Source: Ophioderma brevispina (lineage: Eukaryota > Echinodermata > Ophiuroidea > Amphilepidida > Ophiodermatidae). From it: DNA of 64,000 nucleotides. The notes under the pieces were generated by a model. That model did not search any database. It was given only the letters and a program-made list of their open reading frames with translations, and was not told where the DNA came from. Below are positions 45,767 through 57,750 of this stretch, piece by piece (the first letter of the stretch is position 1; every line of letters starts with the position of its first letter). Location: positions 30,323-94,322 of the forward strand of contig JAMKCH010012768.1 in the NCBI GenBank assembly GCA_023653785.1, in the 5' to 3' direction. The position numbers were made by a program, and so were the translations under genes.

Positions 45767-47154
45767 AAAAACCTTACTTTAACATCATGTAAGATCCAAT
45801 GCAGTTGATGGTCTAGGGCATTGAAATGGACCTGCTGTTCTATCCGCACACTAGCAATCAAAGGGCCTGAAAATTTCATGTAAACATTCTTTTTTTTTTT
45901 AAGCAAAATTTGTTATCCACTTTGGGGATAATTACAATTGGCCTTATTTTGAAAACCAAGAGGGAGATTAGTTATGGCGCGATCCTGTCCATGATAATTT
46001 AACACGTAGGATGGAACACGCAGTTCTGAGTTCATCTGGGAATGTTGCCAATATGTATGATGTTTGTTTTTCACACATCTATTTCTGGTACTGTTCCAGA
46101 CCAGAGGGTGTATTGGATTCAATCCCACAATGCAACATTTTGGGAATTACAACCTCCAATAACGGTCATTTGAATCTTACAAAAAAACAAAAATCTATTC
46201 TTAACACATAAAAACCCTGACTTCTACACCATTTTAGCCCACAAAGCATCAGTACTTAGGCATTTTTAGCATGATTATGAAAATGTCTTGTGGTTCTTAA
46301 ATAACCTTCTTGAATACCTTTTATCCCTAAGTTCTAAGTTTAGTACAGTACGGTATAGGCACATTGCTATGCAATTATGGGATTGATTCAAAACAACCCC
46401 TCTTTCTCAGACCAATGATGCCATCCAGGCACCATGCTCCCAGTGTGTCATAAGATGAGTATCACTCACGATGCACTTCGTGTTCCCACTTTTTCCAAGC
46501 TGATCTGAGACAACAAGTTTGTTTTCGTCGCCACTTGTTGTTATGTATGGACACACAATATCTCAGTTTTCTTTTTAAATACTTGAATCAAATATGGTAT
46601 TCCAGTCATTCTCTTACTTCCTTTGGACTTAAAATTTGATCCATTTACAATCCATCATGATGATGTCCAAAATAGACCTTGGGGGCAATTGCCAATGGTA
46701 TAGCAGTATTCAAATCCCTGCATTTGGTGGTCATTAAGTTAATCTGCTTACTTTTTCATATTGTAGTTGAAACCAAATGTTGGAAACCCAGAATTAGGTG
46801 TACATAAGTTTGTTTTGGTATGTATAATTCAGAACCTCTAATTTTAATGGAATTGTTGCTGTGGTGCAACATTGTCTTTATTTTAGAATTTTCACTATGA
46901 GGTTCTTTGGGTACTGTGCAGAACCTCAGCTGAGTACAGTCCACACATTTATTGATTCATACAGCATCCTCACAGGACACTCATAAATATTATACAGGCT
47001 TAAATAACTCTTGCATAACAACAATGTGTGTATTTTACGTGGATAAAAACTATCAATGTCGGGTGTCGACCCTAACAGAGAGTGCTGTCCTCTTGCTCTG
47101 GCCTTGAAACACTATCTTATTGAGGAAAGTTCGACAACTTGTTTGAGGCAGGGA
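45767..47154. other. unassigned stretch
   Basis: No gene recognised. A plus-strand frame at 46011-46211 (66 codons) shows no motif I know. No tandem repeats. Confidence 0.35.
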
Positions 47155-47490
47155 ATTCAGGATCTAGCCAGTAGTGTGGCTGAGGAGTTAGAGTGTCCCA
47201 CTGGATAAAAATATTGGGAGAAAATTTGGGGAAGAAAAAAGGATTATTCCTTCTAAAAATTCACTTTTGTCCCTTTTGTCCGGGGGTACATGTAGCCCCG
47301 CTGTGGCTAATGTGTTTGTGCATGGGGGAAGGCACTCCTCGCTTGCCCATCAACCCAAGTGAATATTCGCGGAATTTACAGTCTAAGTGCCTGATAACAT
47401 TGTGCCCCCCTCCGCTTGCCCGGCTGCCATCCTAGATGAAGCAAATGATTGTGACGATTTCCTAATGGCAGTGTAATAATAATAATATGC
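47155..47490 (+). mobile_element. possible SINE with TAA tail
   Basis: GTGTGGCTGAGGAGTTAGAGTG near 47176 resembles a polymerase III A box (TGGCNNAGTGG-like). The segment ends in TGGCAGTGTAATAATAATAATA (47466-47486), a microsatellite tail of the kind that ends SINEs and LINEs. No clear B box was found, so the call is tentative. Confidence 0.3.
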
Positions 47491-47624
47491 AACAGCACAC
47501 CGTGTCTTATAGGAATGGTGCTTAAAATCAGTACATTATTATTATGGGGATGGGGGACAAATTTGGCAAAACAGGACCTTTTACCGATATTTAACGTTTT
47601 TTGACAAACAAGCATACAACTAGG

Positions 47625-48700
47625 CTCATATTCTCAAACAATTTTTACGCTAATCCTGGTTAAATCGCATTTAAACGACCTGTTAAATACTATTCTCAAG
47701 CATGGTTAACTTTAAAATGCTGTTAAATTTTAGCTGGACATTGTGAAACATGCACAATTCTGTTAAACTTATACTTGGTCTGGGGTAGTTGAAGGTTGTT
47801 TAAACTTCAACCTGTCATCAAGTACCTGATTAGTTCCAGCTATATGTGTACTCGGGTTGACCTCAATTGTCCCTCATTTTTCTTATCTTTTCGTTTCTGA
47901 TCTCATTGATTTTTTTTCTCCTCCTCTATTTTTCCCAGTTGATTTTTTTTCTCCATTTTTCTTTTGCTTTTCTTTTATTCTCCTGTGTATGCTACCAGAA
48001 GGCCTACATTATGTCTTGACTTATCAATTGCAACACGCTAAAGACAACAGAATTTAAATAGGCCCAGTGTTTTTTCTCCACCACAGACGAAATTCGAAAT
48101 CTCTTGCTTAAAGGCTGGCTCAGAAATATTATATTGAAAAAACTATAAAAAAAGTAAAAAATTGTTTTTTTGCATGTACATAATGCTTGTCCATAACGAA
48201 TCACTGGTGAACTTCAATGCTAAGCTTAACGAATTTCCTTCATATAGAAAAGCGCACTTTTTATAAAATAATTCCGGATGTTTTTTATTATACACGTAGC
48301 CTATGGGACGTAATACTACAATTAAATGTTTACACCTGCATCAAACTAAAATCCGATTCTCTCAATTTCGAAGTGTGCTTTTAGGTTACGAATCTAGTTC
48401 GTCGGTGCTTTTTCATTTTACACACCAACATATAGTTCGAAATCTCTGAGTCAGACTTTAACTAACATTCTTAAAATCTCCAACTACGTTAGGCAGATTG
48501 ACAAATATTTTTTATAGGCGAAGGGTAAGTCACGTTTCGGTGGATGATATTTACAGCATTTAAATATTGTGTTAGCTAACTGACCTGTTAACTATTTAAA
48601 CTGTTTTTTTTTTTAAACTGTGCCAATTAGTCAACAGTTTAGGACCTAACCACCTTTTATTTAAAACAATCGTTGGAGAATAGGCCCATAATTTTTGTCT
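47625..48700. mobile_element. ~1.07-kb element with imperfect terminal inverted repeats
   Basis: The left end reads TAGGCTCATATTCTCAAACAATTTTTACGC...TAAATCGCATTTAAACGACCTGTTAA. The right end, inverted, reads TGGGCCTATTCTCCAACGATTGTTTTAAA...AGTTTAAATAGTTAACAGGTCAGTT. The interior is AT-rich without a transposase. The match is imperfect over about 40 bp. Likely a non-autonomous DNA transposon. Confidence 0.5.
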
Positions 48701-51179
48701 TGCTCGCGAGCAAAATATATTTTTAGAGCCTTTTTACCCTTTTTAGGGTTTTGAGAGTTTTTTTTTTAATTTTAGGGGCACCTGATTTTATTAACCTATT
48801 GGGGGGTCCTATGCAAACCCCATTTTTAGATAGAAATCAGCATTTCAATGAGCCATATTGGCATTCAGAAAAACTAGGGGTCAAAATATAAATGGACAGT
48901 GGAGTCGTCATGAGATTTAATACAAACCAGACTGGACCTTTAGGACCAGCACAATGTGTGTATGAAAAACAATAGTAGGCTATGACAAAGATAATATGTT
49001 GGCCTTTAAAACCCAATTCTACCTAAACCCAGTTCAACTTTGTTCAAATCCAGTTCAAAATTGTTCAATTTCCATATAAAACCTGTTGAACATGTAGAAA
49101 ACCCAAGCTGAATCCACTACCCGTTTTATTGTAATTGTACTGGGTATTTGAGTTAGTGGTCATGCTCAACCTAATTTTCGGTGACTAACCTTGTCGATTT
49201 TAACAACAAAGCACAATAGAGGGACTTGCAGAACTTTTAAAAACCCAGGACAAATATAATTGTAGCGGATGAATTTCAATTTCATTTTTGAAAACATCTA
49301 CTTTCTCGAAGTCCACGTATGTCTCCGCCTGCCGAGAATTGCCGGAACACACAAGTGTCTCACATGGCTAACGTAAGCACGTATGCCGATAAAGGCCGGG
49401 ATTATTCCGCGTTGTGTTTGGTCTGTAGGGAATCCACGCGATTACCGCACGACGTATTCCCCCAAGGTGCCTATCGGTGGTTTTACCGTCTTAATCCAAA
49501 CTGACACCTTTTAATTTCCCATGGTACATTCTATGACCTACTTAGAAAAGTGAAATTGGAAGTCTTCATGTGGCCCAGTGAGTGCAGTCAAAGGTTCCAC
49601 ATCCCCAATCGAATTGTTTTTAAAAATGCACATGCATTCAATGGGCGAATCTGAGTGACGATCAAATAGAGGAGGTGGCAAAATACCCCCCACCACAATG
49701 CCCAAAAGAGATCGACTACAAGGATATCATTAAGAATTCGTGGGAGGCGATATCCTCCAACTTACTAAATTTTGAGGGCTCTAATGGAGGCGGCAATAAG
49801 CTATTATTATGATAGTTCATATTTTTTAGGCCTATGTAGCGTTTTGTACCACTTTCGTTTACCCATCTCTGGCGGATCATATTGACAACCACATCAGTGT
49901 TTAGCAACGTAAGAAGAAGAAGAAGGGGCCATGTCGTATCCGATCTTAAGACATTCCGTTTTAGTTAGTTTACGGCCACAGAGCGAAAGATGAGAAATGG
50001 CCGTCAAGCAAAAGCAAAACACAACTGATAGAACATATTATCTACCGTCAAAGCATAGGATATAGCACAAGGAGAACCATCTGCTAGCAAATAAATGTCT
50101 ATGCGATATTGTACCCCCAAAACTGCGGGCCCAAACCTATTCTGAAAATAATTTAAAAATGCTAAATCCACTTATCAAAATCACCTGTTACGTTTAGGTT
50201 ATTCTTGTATACCCGTTGTATAAATGCGAGTGGAAAATAATTGCTTTGAATATACGCCCAAGCATTATAAGTTAGGCAACAGAGACCAGCTCTTGCCACT
50301 ATACTGGCATACCATGATAGGGTTCGCGGGCACCATTTTGTTCCAGCTTAGAAACGAGGAGGAGACATCGCGAAAGCCGAAAGATGGCGTGAAATCGCTG
50401 TGCGATTCGGGGTAAAGGAAAAAGGGGAAATCGCGGCGGCGATTTCTCGCAGATTGTTTGAAAAATCGCTGTGACAAGGATCAACCGGGCTTAGAATAGC
50501 AAAGTTTTCCTCTCTTGACCCAATTTAAGTGGGACTGTATTGCTGGCATGATCCAGGGGTATATTATACTACTGAATGTAGCATGCCTGCTTGTAGCACT
50601 AACAATCTTGTTGTGCATGCCATGTTCTTAAGTCATCGTGAAAGCAGTTGTGAAGCAGGTGGGGACAGGGGGCCTAATTTTAAATTTTGCGCCCCCTCTG
50701 CATCGCCTAAATCTTTTTAAAAGTCCATTAGTATGGGCAAGTAATAACAGGTGCTCATTTCAACAAAAGCTTTGATGCTTCGCAACCAGTGTATATGTTG
50801 AAGGCTTATTTCCAGGTTCACCTTTCCTCGGCACCTTTAAGCAGGATGTCCGATTTAATTATACAAGTTTTACCTTGATTGGATGACCTGACGCCCAAAA
50901 CCCCTTATGTAAAATTTCGCGCCAATAGTTCAATCCGTTTGATATGAGAGTTGAAAACGAGGTTCTGTTAAGCCCCATAGAGTACTGTGTAAAAACTAAT
51001 AGTGGTCAACCAAAATGGGGCCATTTCACTCATAACATCCAAACTAAACATCTTCTAGCCCTAAGATTTGACAGAGAAATAAGAAACATATAGCTTTCTT
51101 CAGAAAAAATTTGACCACTTCTAGTAAATCTGGGGTTCTGGGACAACACTTTAGTATCAGACATGGCCCTTCAAGCTGT
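48701..51179. other. unassigned stretch with a GC-richer patch near 50.4 kb
   Basis: No gene identified. A plus-strand frame at 49319-49504 lies in balanced-composition sequence but shows no motif. At 50376-50480 the sequence is GC-richer, with AAGATGGCG (YY1-type), a perfect hairpin GAAATCGC-GGCG-GCGATTTC at 50426-50445, and two further AATCGCTGTG copies. It could be a promoter or untranslated first exon, but no gene can be attached. A GAAGAAGAAGAAG microsatellite lies near 49911. Confidence 0.3.
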
Positions 51180-51560
51180 TTTTTACAGGGTGGGTGTAGG
51201 ACACTACCTGCTCGATTTGTGCATTGGGGACTTTCCAAACGGTAATTTGTGGAATTGCTACATGCATTTACAATGTAGTCTCTGTTTCAGTTTACATTAC
51301 AAATCTCCTCTTAAACCCAAGTTCAATACATCTTCGTAAATCATGATACTTGTGGAAATAAACTTATTGACTTCACACAATCCGTCGGGGTTAGTGGATT
51401 AACCCCGCTGCAAAATTGTAATTTCTAATAAACGGTCATTTAGATTTTAAAATATTCGTGACTAGGCCTAGCCTATAAATCAAGTTTGTGTTGGACTGTC
51501 GATATGGTAGAGCGCCCTCCTACCGTTGAAGCTTTTGAATAAGAATTGCACTACAAGTTA
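51180..51560. repeat. dispersed repeat, copy B (uninterrupted)
   Basis: The continuous counterpart of the repeat at 17540-19265, where a LINE fragment has been inserted. It runs from GTGTAGGACACTACC to CCTCCTACCGTTGAAG and contains GGGGTTAGTGGATTAACCCCGC, a perfect 9-bp inverted repeat with a short loop. It shows the state without the insertion. No coding capacity. Confidence 0.7.
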
Positions 51561-51601
51561 GCCGGAATTTTACCGTTCTGTTGCTGTTGGTTGGCATGTC
51601 C

Positions 51602-51620
51602 AAAAAAAAAAAAAAAAAAA
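51602..51620 (+). repeat. 19-base poly(A) run
   Basis: An uninterrupted A run just left of the 0.95-kb tandem duplication. It may be a retroelement tail or a slippage product. Confidence 0.85.
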
Positions 51621-51624
51621 CAAA

Positions 51625-52585
51625 AAACCTCCTTTTTTGACATACTTCTGATTGAGTAACCACTCAAATCACCCAGAGGGTTAATTACAAACAACTACAA
51701 ATTAAAGTCTGTATATATGGATGGTTCCGATCTGATGGTATAACAGTATCAGTACCGATATCAGTCAGATCGGTTTGGTAATCGGTGATCAGAAAATCTC
51801 CCCTTCTACAGATCGATTCAATGACCATGTATACGCCATAGCATTCAAGCACAGTACTATAGGAATATCTGAACCTTCAAAAACATTATGAAACATTCAG
51901 TTCTCTAAGAAACACCCACTTTATTGTTCTAAAATTCAATTTTTCTTTTGCCCACAAGTTATGGTGTTTAGTGACAAATACAAGGTAACTTTTATCTTGT
52001 CTGAATCGCAGTACAAGAGGACTTACGATGTCCCTTTAATATCATTAGTAGAATGGTATCACTGTGGTTTCAAGCACTTTTTCACCAAGCAAGGACCAAT
52101 TTACAATAAAACGTTTTGTAAGCTTGATCAGCCTCATTTCCATGTTGTAGATCCTACCTCTTATTTGCAAGGTGAGCACTACTTATGCCATGGAGCAATA
52201 CTCAATTAGAGGGTGGCAACATTCTTTGGGTCCCAGCTAGCTTTCCAAAAATTACATTAATTTCAAAAACAAAAAAACACGCGTTTTTAACCTAATTTTT
52301 AAAATTCAAAAGTACTGAATTTGTGCCCGGATGTAAAGTTTTCCATCAAAAATCCCCATCTGAAAATGATTAAGCTGATAATGTTTCTTTGGTACAAAAT
52401 TGTGAAATTTGAAAGTAACTTGTATAGTAGGCAAATACAAAATGCAGCCCATGGGTTTTACATTGAAATATCGCAAATCAAAAGCACAGTTTTCTGTTTT
52501 AAGACTTTCTGTAGCCAAATACAAGGTAAGAAATCTATTGAGTGTCCTAATCGATATGAAATTACTATTATGTTGGCAGTCCTAC
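51625..52585 (+). repeat. 0.95-kb tandem duplication, unit 1
   Basis: Unit 1 shares with unit 2 the start GATTGAGTAACCA.TCAAATC.CCCAGAGGGTTA, a GTTCCGATCTGAT-rich inverted patch, ATTCAAGCACAGTACTATA and GGACC.ATTACAATAAAACGTTTT. The family R segment (CATCAAAAAT.CCCCATC, TTTCTTTGGTACAAA) closes it. The open frame at 51961-52209 (82 codons, YDVPLISLVEWYHCGFKHFF) is broken in unit 2. I cannot assign it to a family; it may be a degraded transposon protein or chance. Confidence 0.8.
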
Positions 52586-53545
52586 CCTTTTTGACCATAC
52601 TTTGATTGAGTAACCAATCAAATCCCCAGAGGGTTAGTTACACCACCTACAAATTAAAAGTAGTAATATGGGATGTTCCGATCTGATTGGTTATCAGTAA
52701 TCAGTACGATATCAGCAGATCGTTGGGATCGGTGCTCAGAAAATATCCCCTTCTAGGGTTATGATTCAATGACATGTATACCGAAGCATTCAAGCACAGT
52801 ACTATAAATTTCTGACATTAATAAACATTATAAAAACATTCAGTTCTCTCAGAAACATCCCCACTTTATTGTTCTAAAATTCCAATTTTCTTTGACCAGT
52901 ATATGGTGGTTATTACAAATTAAAATGGTGAACTTTTATCTGTCTGAATAGCAAGTACAGAGGACTTTACGAGTGTACCTTGAATATCATGTAGAAGGTT
53001 TATTCACTGGGGTTTTGAAAGCACTTTTTCACCCAGCAAGGACCCATTACAATAAAACGTTTTTGTAAGCATTTCAGTCTCATTTCCATGTTTGTAGGAT
53101 CTACCTTTATTTGCAAGGTGAGAGCACTATTATGCATGGGCAATCAATTTAGAGGTGGCCAAACTAGCTTGGGTCCCAGCTAGCTTTCAAAATTAAGATA
53201 CCCCCTATGCAATTAAAGGGGCAACAAGATGATTTCAACATATCAGGTGTATCTTAAAAATTCAAAATATGATATGCCCTCTGATGTGAAAGTTTTCCAT
53301 CAAAAATATCCCCATCGGAAATGATTAAGCTGAGACATGTTTCTGGTACCAAACCTGTGAAATTTCTAATTTTGCTATAGGAGCCAATACCAAAAATCGC
53401 CCATGTTTACATTGAAATTATAGCAAAATCCAAAAATCACAGTTTTTTGTTTTAGACATTTCTGTAGCCAAATACAAGGTAAGAAAGAAATCTATTGAGT
53501 GTCTAATCTATATGAAATTACTATTATGACACAATAGTTGGGTAA
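52586..53545 (+). repeat. 0.95-kb tandem duplication, unit 2
   Basis: Colinear with unit 1 from GATTGAGTAACCAATCAAATCCCC to TGAAATTACTATTATGACAC, with many small indels and a few substitutions. Its last 290 bp is a copy of family R. The frame open in unit 1 is interrupted here by stops and shifts. Unit 2 has an extra segment (GCAATTAAAGGGGCAACAAGATGATTTCAAC, about 53210) before the family R part. Confidence 0.8.
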
Positions 53546-56500
53546 CTCAAAAATCTCTTGTTGCACATTTAATTGGTAGCCACATGCTGGTAGGGCAAGA
53601 GAGCCACATTACATGATCACAATAGCACCACCTGTTATCGACTTCAAAGATGCTCCAATTGTACAGGTGATCTAATTTTCACGTAGGGCAAGGTAAATTG
53701 ATGTTATTGTGATCACAAGTGTGTGATGTTGTATTGCATAGTGTCTATAATCATATTGCCATATTTTCTTTTCTTTTTTATGCTATGCCTGTTACATGAA
53801 AATTGCAGTAGTTAGTTAACGGTATTGCGCGCTTAGTCAATATAATGAAATGACCACCAGGCTATTAAGACCACTGAATTTAATAATATACATGAAAAAG
53901 ATGCGTATGTTGCCAGCCTACAACTGAATTGTTTGAACCACATGTTATAGTGATTGAATAGTAATTACAATTTCATCTTCATGAGAGGGGGGCATGGGGC
54001 TACAAATTCACTTTGTCAACAGCATATATATTATACTTTCAGTCAAAAATTCACTCCTCCAGTCTGGTCCAACTTTTCATAATTATTGTCTCCTTCGATG
54101 GAAGAATATCACCAAAACATCTGATACCAAATTTGATACAATCCAGCCAGCCATTGTTACCAGTACACGTAAATGTGCACCAAATAGGCCCATAGGAAAG
54201 GAAGTATGTGAACTAGTGTGGTTGACCACATTGGGGATGTTTTGGTTAACACTACACAGGGAACATATTCTAAAAACTTAGTTTTCCATGCGATCCTACA
54301 ATGAGGGGGGGGGAAAAAAATATAACTTTCTTCCACTACCAAACAATCTCAATTTTTATGGGGTTTAAAGTGAGAGGATAGGTTGTGTTGAGCGAGCACC
54401 CACCTTTCAGAAATTTGAGGTGGCCGTGAGATATCGTGTCGTTCTTGAATTCTGAGGTTTTTTTATCCCTAAAATCAGTGTTTCACTAGTACCTAGGGGG
54501 TCACAATCATTTTGGGGATCATGGCTCTAAGAAATGAGTCAAACACCTTGAAAAAAAAAAGGATTACAAAGTTAATTTGAATAATTAGAAGCATTAATTC
54601 AATAGAAAACCGGTGATTAGTATTACACCGTTGATTGAATTCAGTCTGGTATCAAGACGAAGAGTGCGGAGTTTCCCCCTAAGCCTAATATTTAACAAAG
54701 GTGTATCAGCAAAAGAGGGTTAGAAAACCCTACCCTTTCATTTTCAAGGATTGCACTTTCCCTTCCTTTTTTATAGTTCTCTAATCCCCTGTAAAAAATG
54801 TATTATAGCACATCTCAATGGGATCTCTCTGCATATGGCCTTTTCGCATAATTTTGTGTGTTTGTGTCCTGATTTTCTGGGAATCTTTAGACTATTCTGC
54901 GGAAACAGATTGGGCAATGAAATCTTACATTGATGGATTACCTAGGAGGGCACCATGCGTAAGTATGAGTCAGTTCATTTCATCAAAATCAAAGGTTAGG
55001 GTCATATAAAAGAGAATTAAAGTTGGGCAAATTCTCTCGTTAAATTTGTGAAAGTGTAGTGTTTCTATTTTAACTTAATAGGTGTTTTTTTTTCTTTAAA
55101 AGTAAATATTTGTTTTTTTTTCCAAAAATTGAAAACACTTTATTAACAAAAATTCATGAGAGGAGTTAGATTTATGTGGTTACCAAACTACCTCAAAAAG
55201 TTGGGATACTGGTAGGGATCCTTTCTTGGCAGAAATAATATTTCATTTTGAAAATGAGGGTAAAATTTAAAAAAAATAGGGGACAGTGGTCCACATAAGT
55301 CTTTGTATGTGGTCAAAGAATAGTGTAAAAGAATGACCCTAAGTGACCCATGAGTAACCTTTGACCTTTGTCTGTGACCCCACTAAGACCCCTTGTCTCA
55401 AATAAAAAGTGTCAACAAAAGGTTGTACTGTACATACTAAATGTGTGACAAACCACACAAATTATGTTGATAAGGTCTTTATGATTGCATTGGAATTGAA
55501 TTGACTGAGAAAATTTGATTTTATAATGATTTTTCTGGGTGGAGCAAAGATAGCTGATAATCCTACCTTGAAAGGTGTATTTCTTGATCCTAGCAACCTC
55601 ATTTTTTGTTTATGGTTATGCACAAGAAAAGGTTATTTCCACAATTTAATTAATTCTGGATGTTGCAATTTTGATGTTATGAGCAACTATTTGTATCACC
55701 ATGACCCCCTAGGCCACTGTGTGGTAAGTTCTGTCCATTCTGACACAAGATGATACAAGATGAGAATGTGTGCATAAGATTAGGCACACCATACTATTTA
55801 TTGGGCGAAGGGTTCAGTGATATAAAAAATCTCAACTTTTTTTAGGTCAGTTGGGGGGACGGGGGGGGGGGGGCCAAGGTGGTGGATCACAAAATGCCCC
55901 TTGAACCTGATCCACCAAGGAAGAGTTACCAAGTGCTATTTTGTGTTGGATTGTGTATTATGTCTATCTATACAATTGGTTTCAACCTTCCCAATATTGA
56001 GACTGATGAGGGCAGTAAGCAAGGTATGTGAACATGACTGGTGATGCAATACAGCCAACCAATAATATTATGACTTTGAAAATGTAATATTACAAGATGA
56101 TTAATGCTTGGGTAATTCACAACAATTTTTGTAATCTACAAGACTGCCCATAAATTTTTTTTTGGTATGCATCAAGTACAATGTAATCATTTGCACAAGT
56201 CCTTTTACTTTGTGAGCAAACCCAAAAAGTAGGTGGCAATGTGAAAAAAACGTGTTGGAAAAACATTGTTATTAGCAATATTTCCTATAAATATGATTAC
56301 AGGAACGTGTGTGTGAGTTGACGGAAAAGTATGGACTATGAGCTTCCTTTGTCAAATTTATCCCCAGTGCCATTAAGCAGGTGAAAAATACACAATATTA
56401 CTAACAAAATTACCCCTTATTACTAATTGTCTTTTAGACAAAGGGAACATAACATATGTACTTAGAATGCTGAACTTTGGTTAATTGTAAAAAAAAATGA

Positions 56501-57399
56501 TTCTCAAATTGCAATAAATTTACATTATGCAGCTACTAAAATTAATATGATACAACTTGATTCTTCTGTGGATTGTGAACTCAATGCATTTCATCAAGTC
56601 ATTTTATCTGTCGCAACTATTAGAAATTTGCACATTATACCCATGTGATATATATAGGATGCACTGTGATGGCAGTGATGGTCCATGTCCAAATGAAGTA
56701 TGATCTCCTGTTATGCTAACTCTACCACACTTTAACGGTTAGATAATTTGGCAGTGAACACAGTATATATTTTGTTCATGGTCACTATTAGTTCTGACTC
56801 ATGTATAATGGAAATGTTTTGAGTTTAACTTTTACAACTTGTCCATTCCAAAATGATTTTGGTTGTGTCAAAGGTAGGCACTCCAAACTTTTTCCTTCAG
56901 GAACAGTGAAAGAACCATTTTGCCTTTAGTTGTTTAAGTGCTTTCAATTTAATGAATTCTTAGTTTGTCTAATTCCTGTCTCGTCTCTTGGATTGTCTTC
57001 TGATTCCATTAATTGACATAAAAGGATCTGTTCAAGTGGAAAAACCCAAGTTATCAGGGGAATACCAAAGATTCAGAATTCCCCCAAGAGTATTAGGAGG
57101 GAAAATTGGTGGGGGAATTCAATAATCATATCACATCAAATATTCCCCACTCACGGGTTGAACCTGTGGGACCTACGAGGGTTGTGGCAGCTAGGTGTAC
57201 ATATATGCATCATTCGTTCCTTAATTCTTCTTTCTCATCCTTCCAACAGCCAACTTCGTTTAAAGTGGAATTCTGTAACTGTTATTTTGTGATTGTGAAT
57301 TCTATGTTCATACTGTTGTTTGTGTATTTGTGTATGTGCTTGAATGTTATATTGACCCAGTTTTGTTATTAAAGGTTGCACAAGAGATTTTTGAGGGTC
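53546..57399. other. long unassigned stretch
   Basis: No gene recognised over 3.8 kb. A patch at 55335-55390 has TGACC/TTTGACCTTTG repeats like those at 9.1-10.3 kb. A 13-base G run lies at 55861-55873. T-rich runs occur near 55085-55120. Open frames of 60-95 codons show no known motif and lack convincing splice contexts. Confidence 0.35.
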
Positions 57400-57750
57400 C
57401 CAAATGTTGTGTCATAATAGTAATTTCTATAGACTAGACACTCAATAGATTTCCTACCTTGTCTTTAGCTACAGAAGGTCTTAAAGAGAGGAAAAAAAAA
57501 AGTGATTCTGAGTTGCTTATATTTCAATATAAAATCTATAGGATGAAATTTTGTATGTGCTTCCTATACACTTCAGAAATTTCCCAATTTGTAGTTACCA
57601 AAGAAAAATCTCAGCTTAATCCTTTCAGAGGGGGTTTATTGATGAAATTTGAAAAGCTTTCCCAGGGCAAAATAAGTACTTTTGATTTTATTTGAGGACA
57701 TCTGATATGTGAAATCTCTTGTTGCACACCTTTAAATCTTGGAGAGGCCA
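57400..57750 (-). repeat. dispersed repeat family R, inverted copy
   Basis: The reverse complement matches the copies at 24.6, 52.4 and 53.4 kb. Landmarks in plus-strand order are ACACTCAATAGATTTCCTACCTTG, TTCAGAGGGGGTTTATTGATG, AAATAAGTACTTTTGATTTTATTTGAGGAC and GACATCTGATATGTGAAATC. The plus-strand frame at 57459-57695 is a translation of this repeat. Confidence 0.75.
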
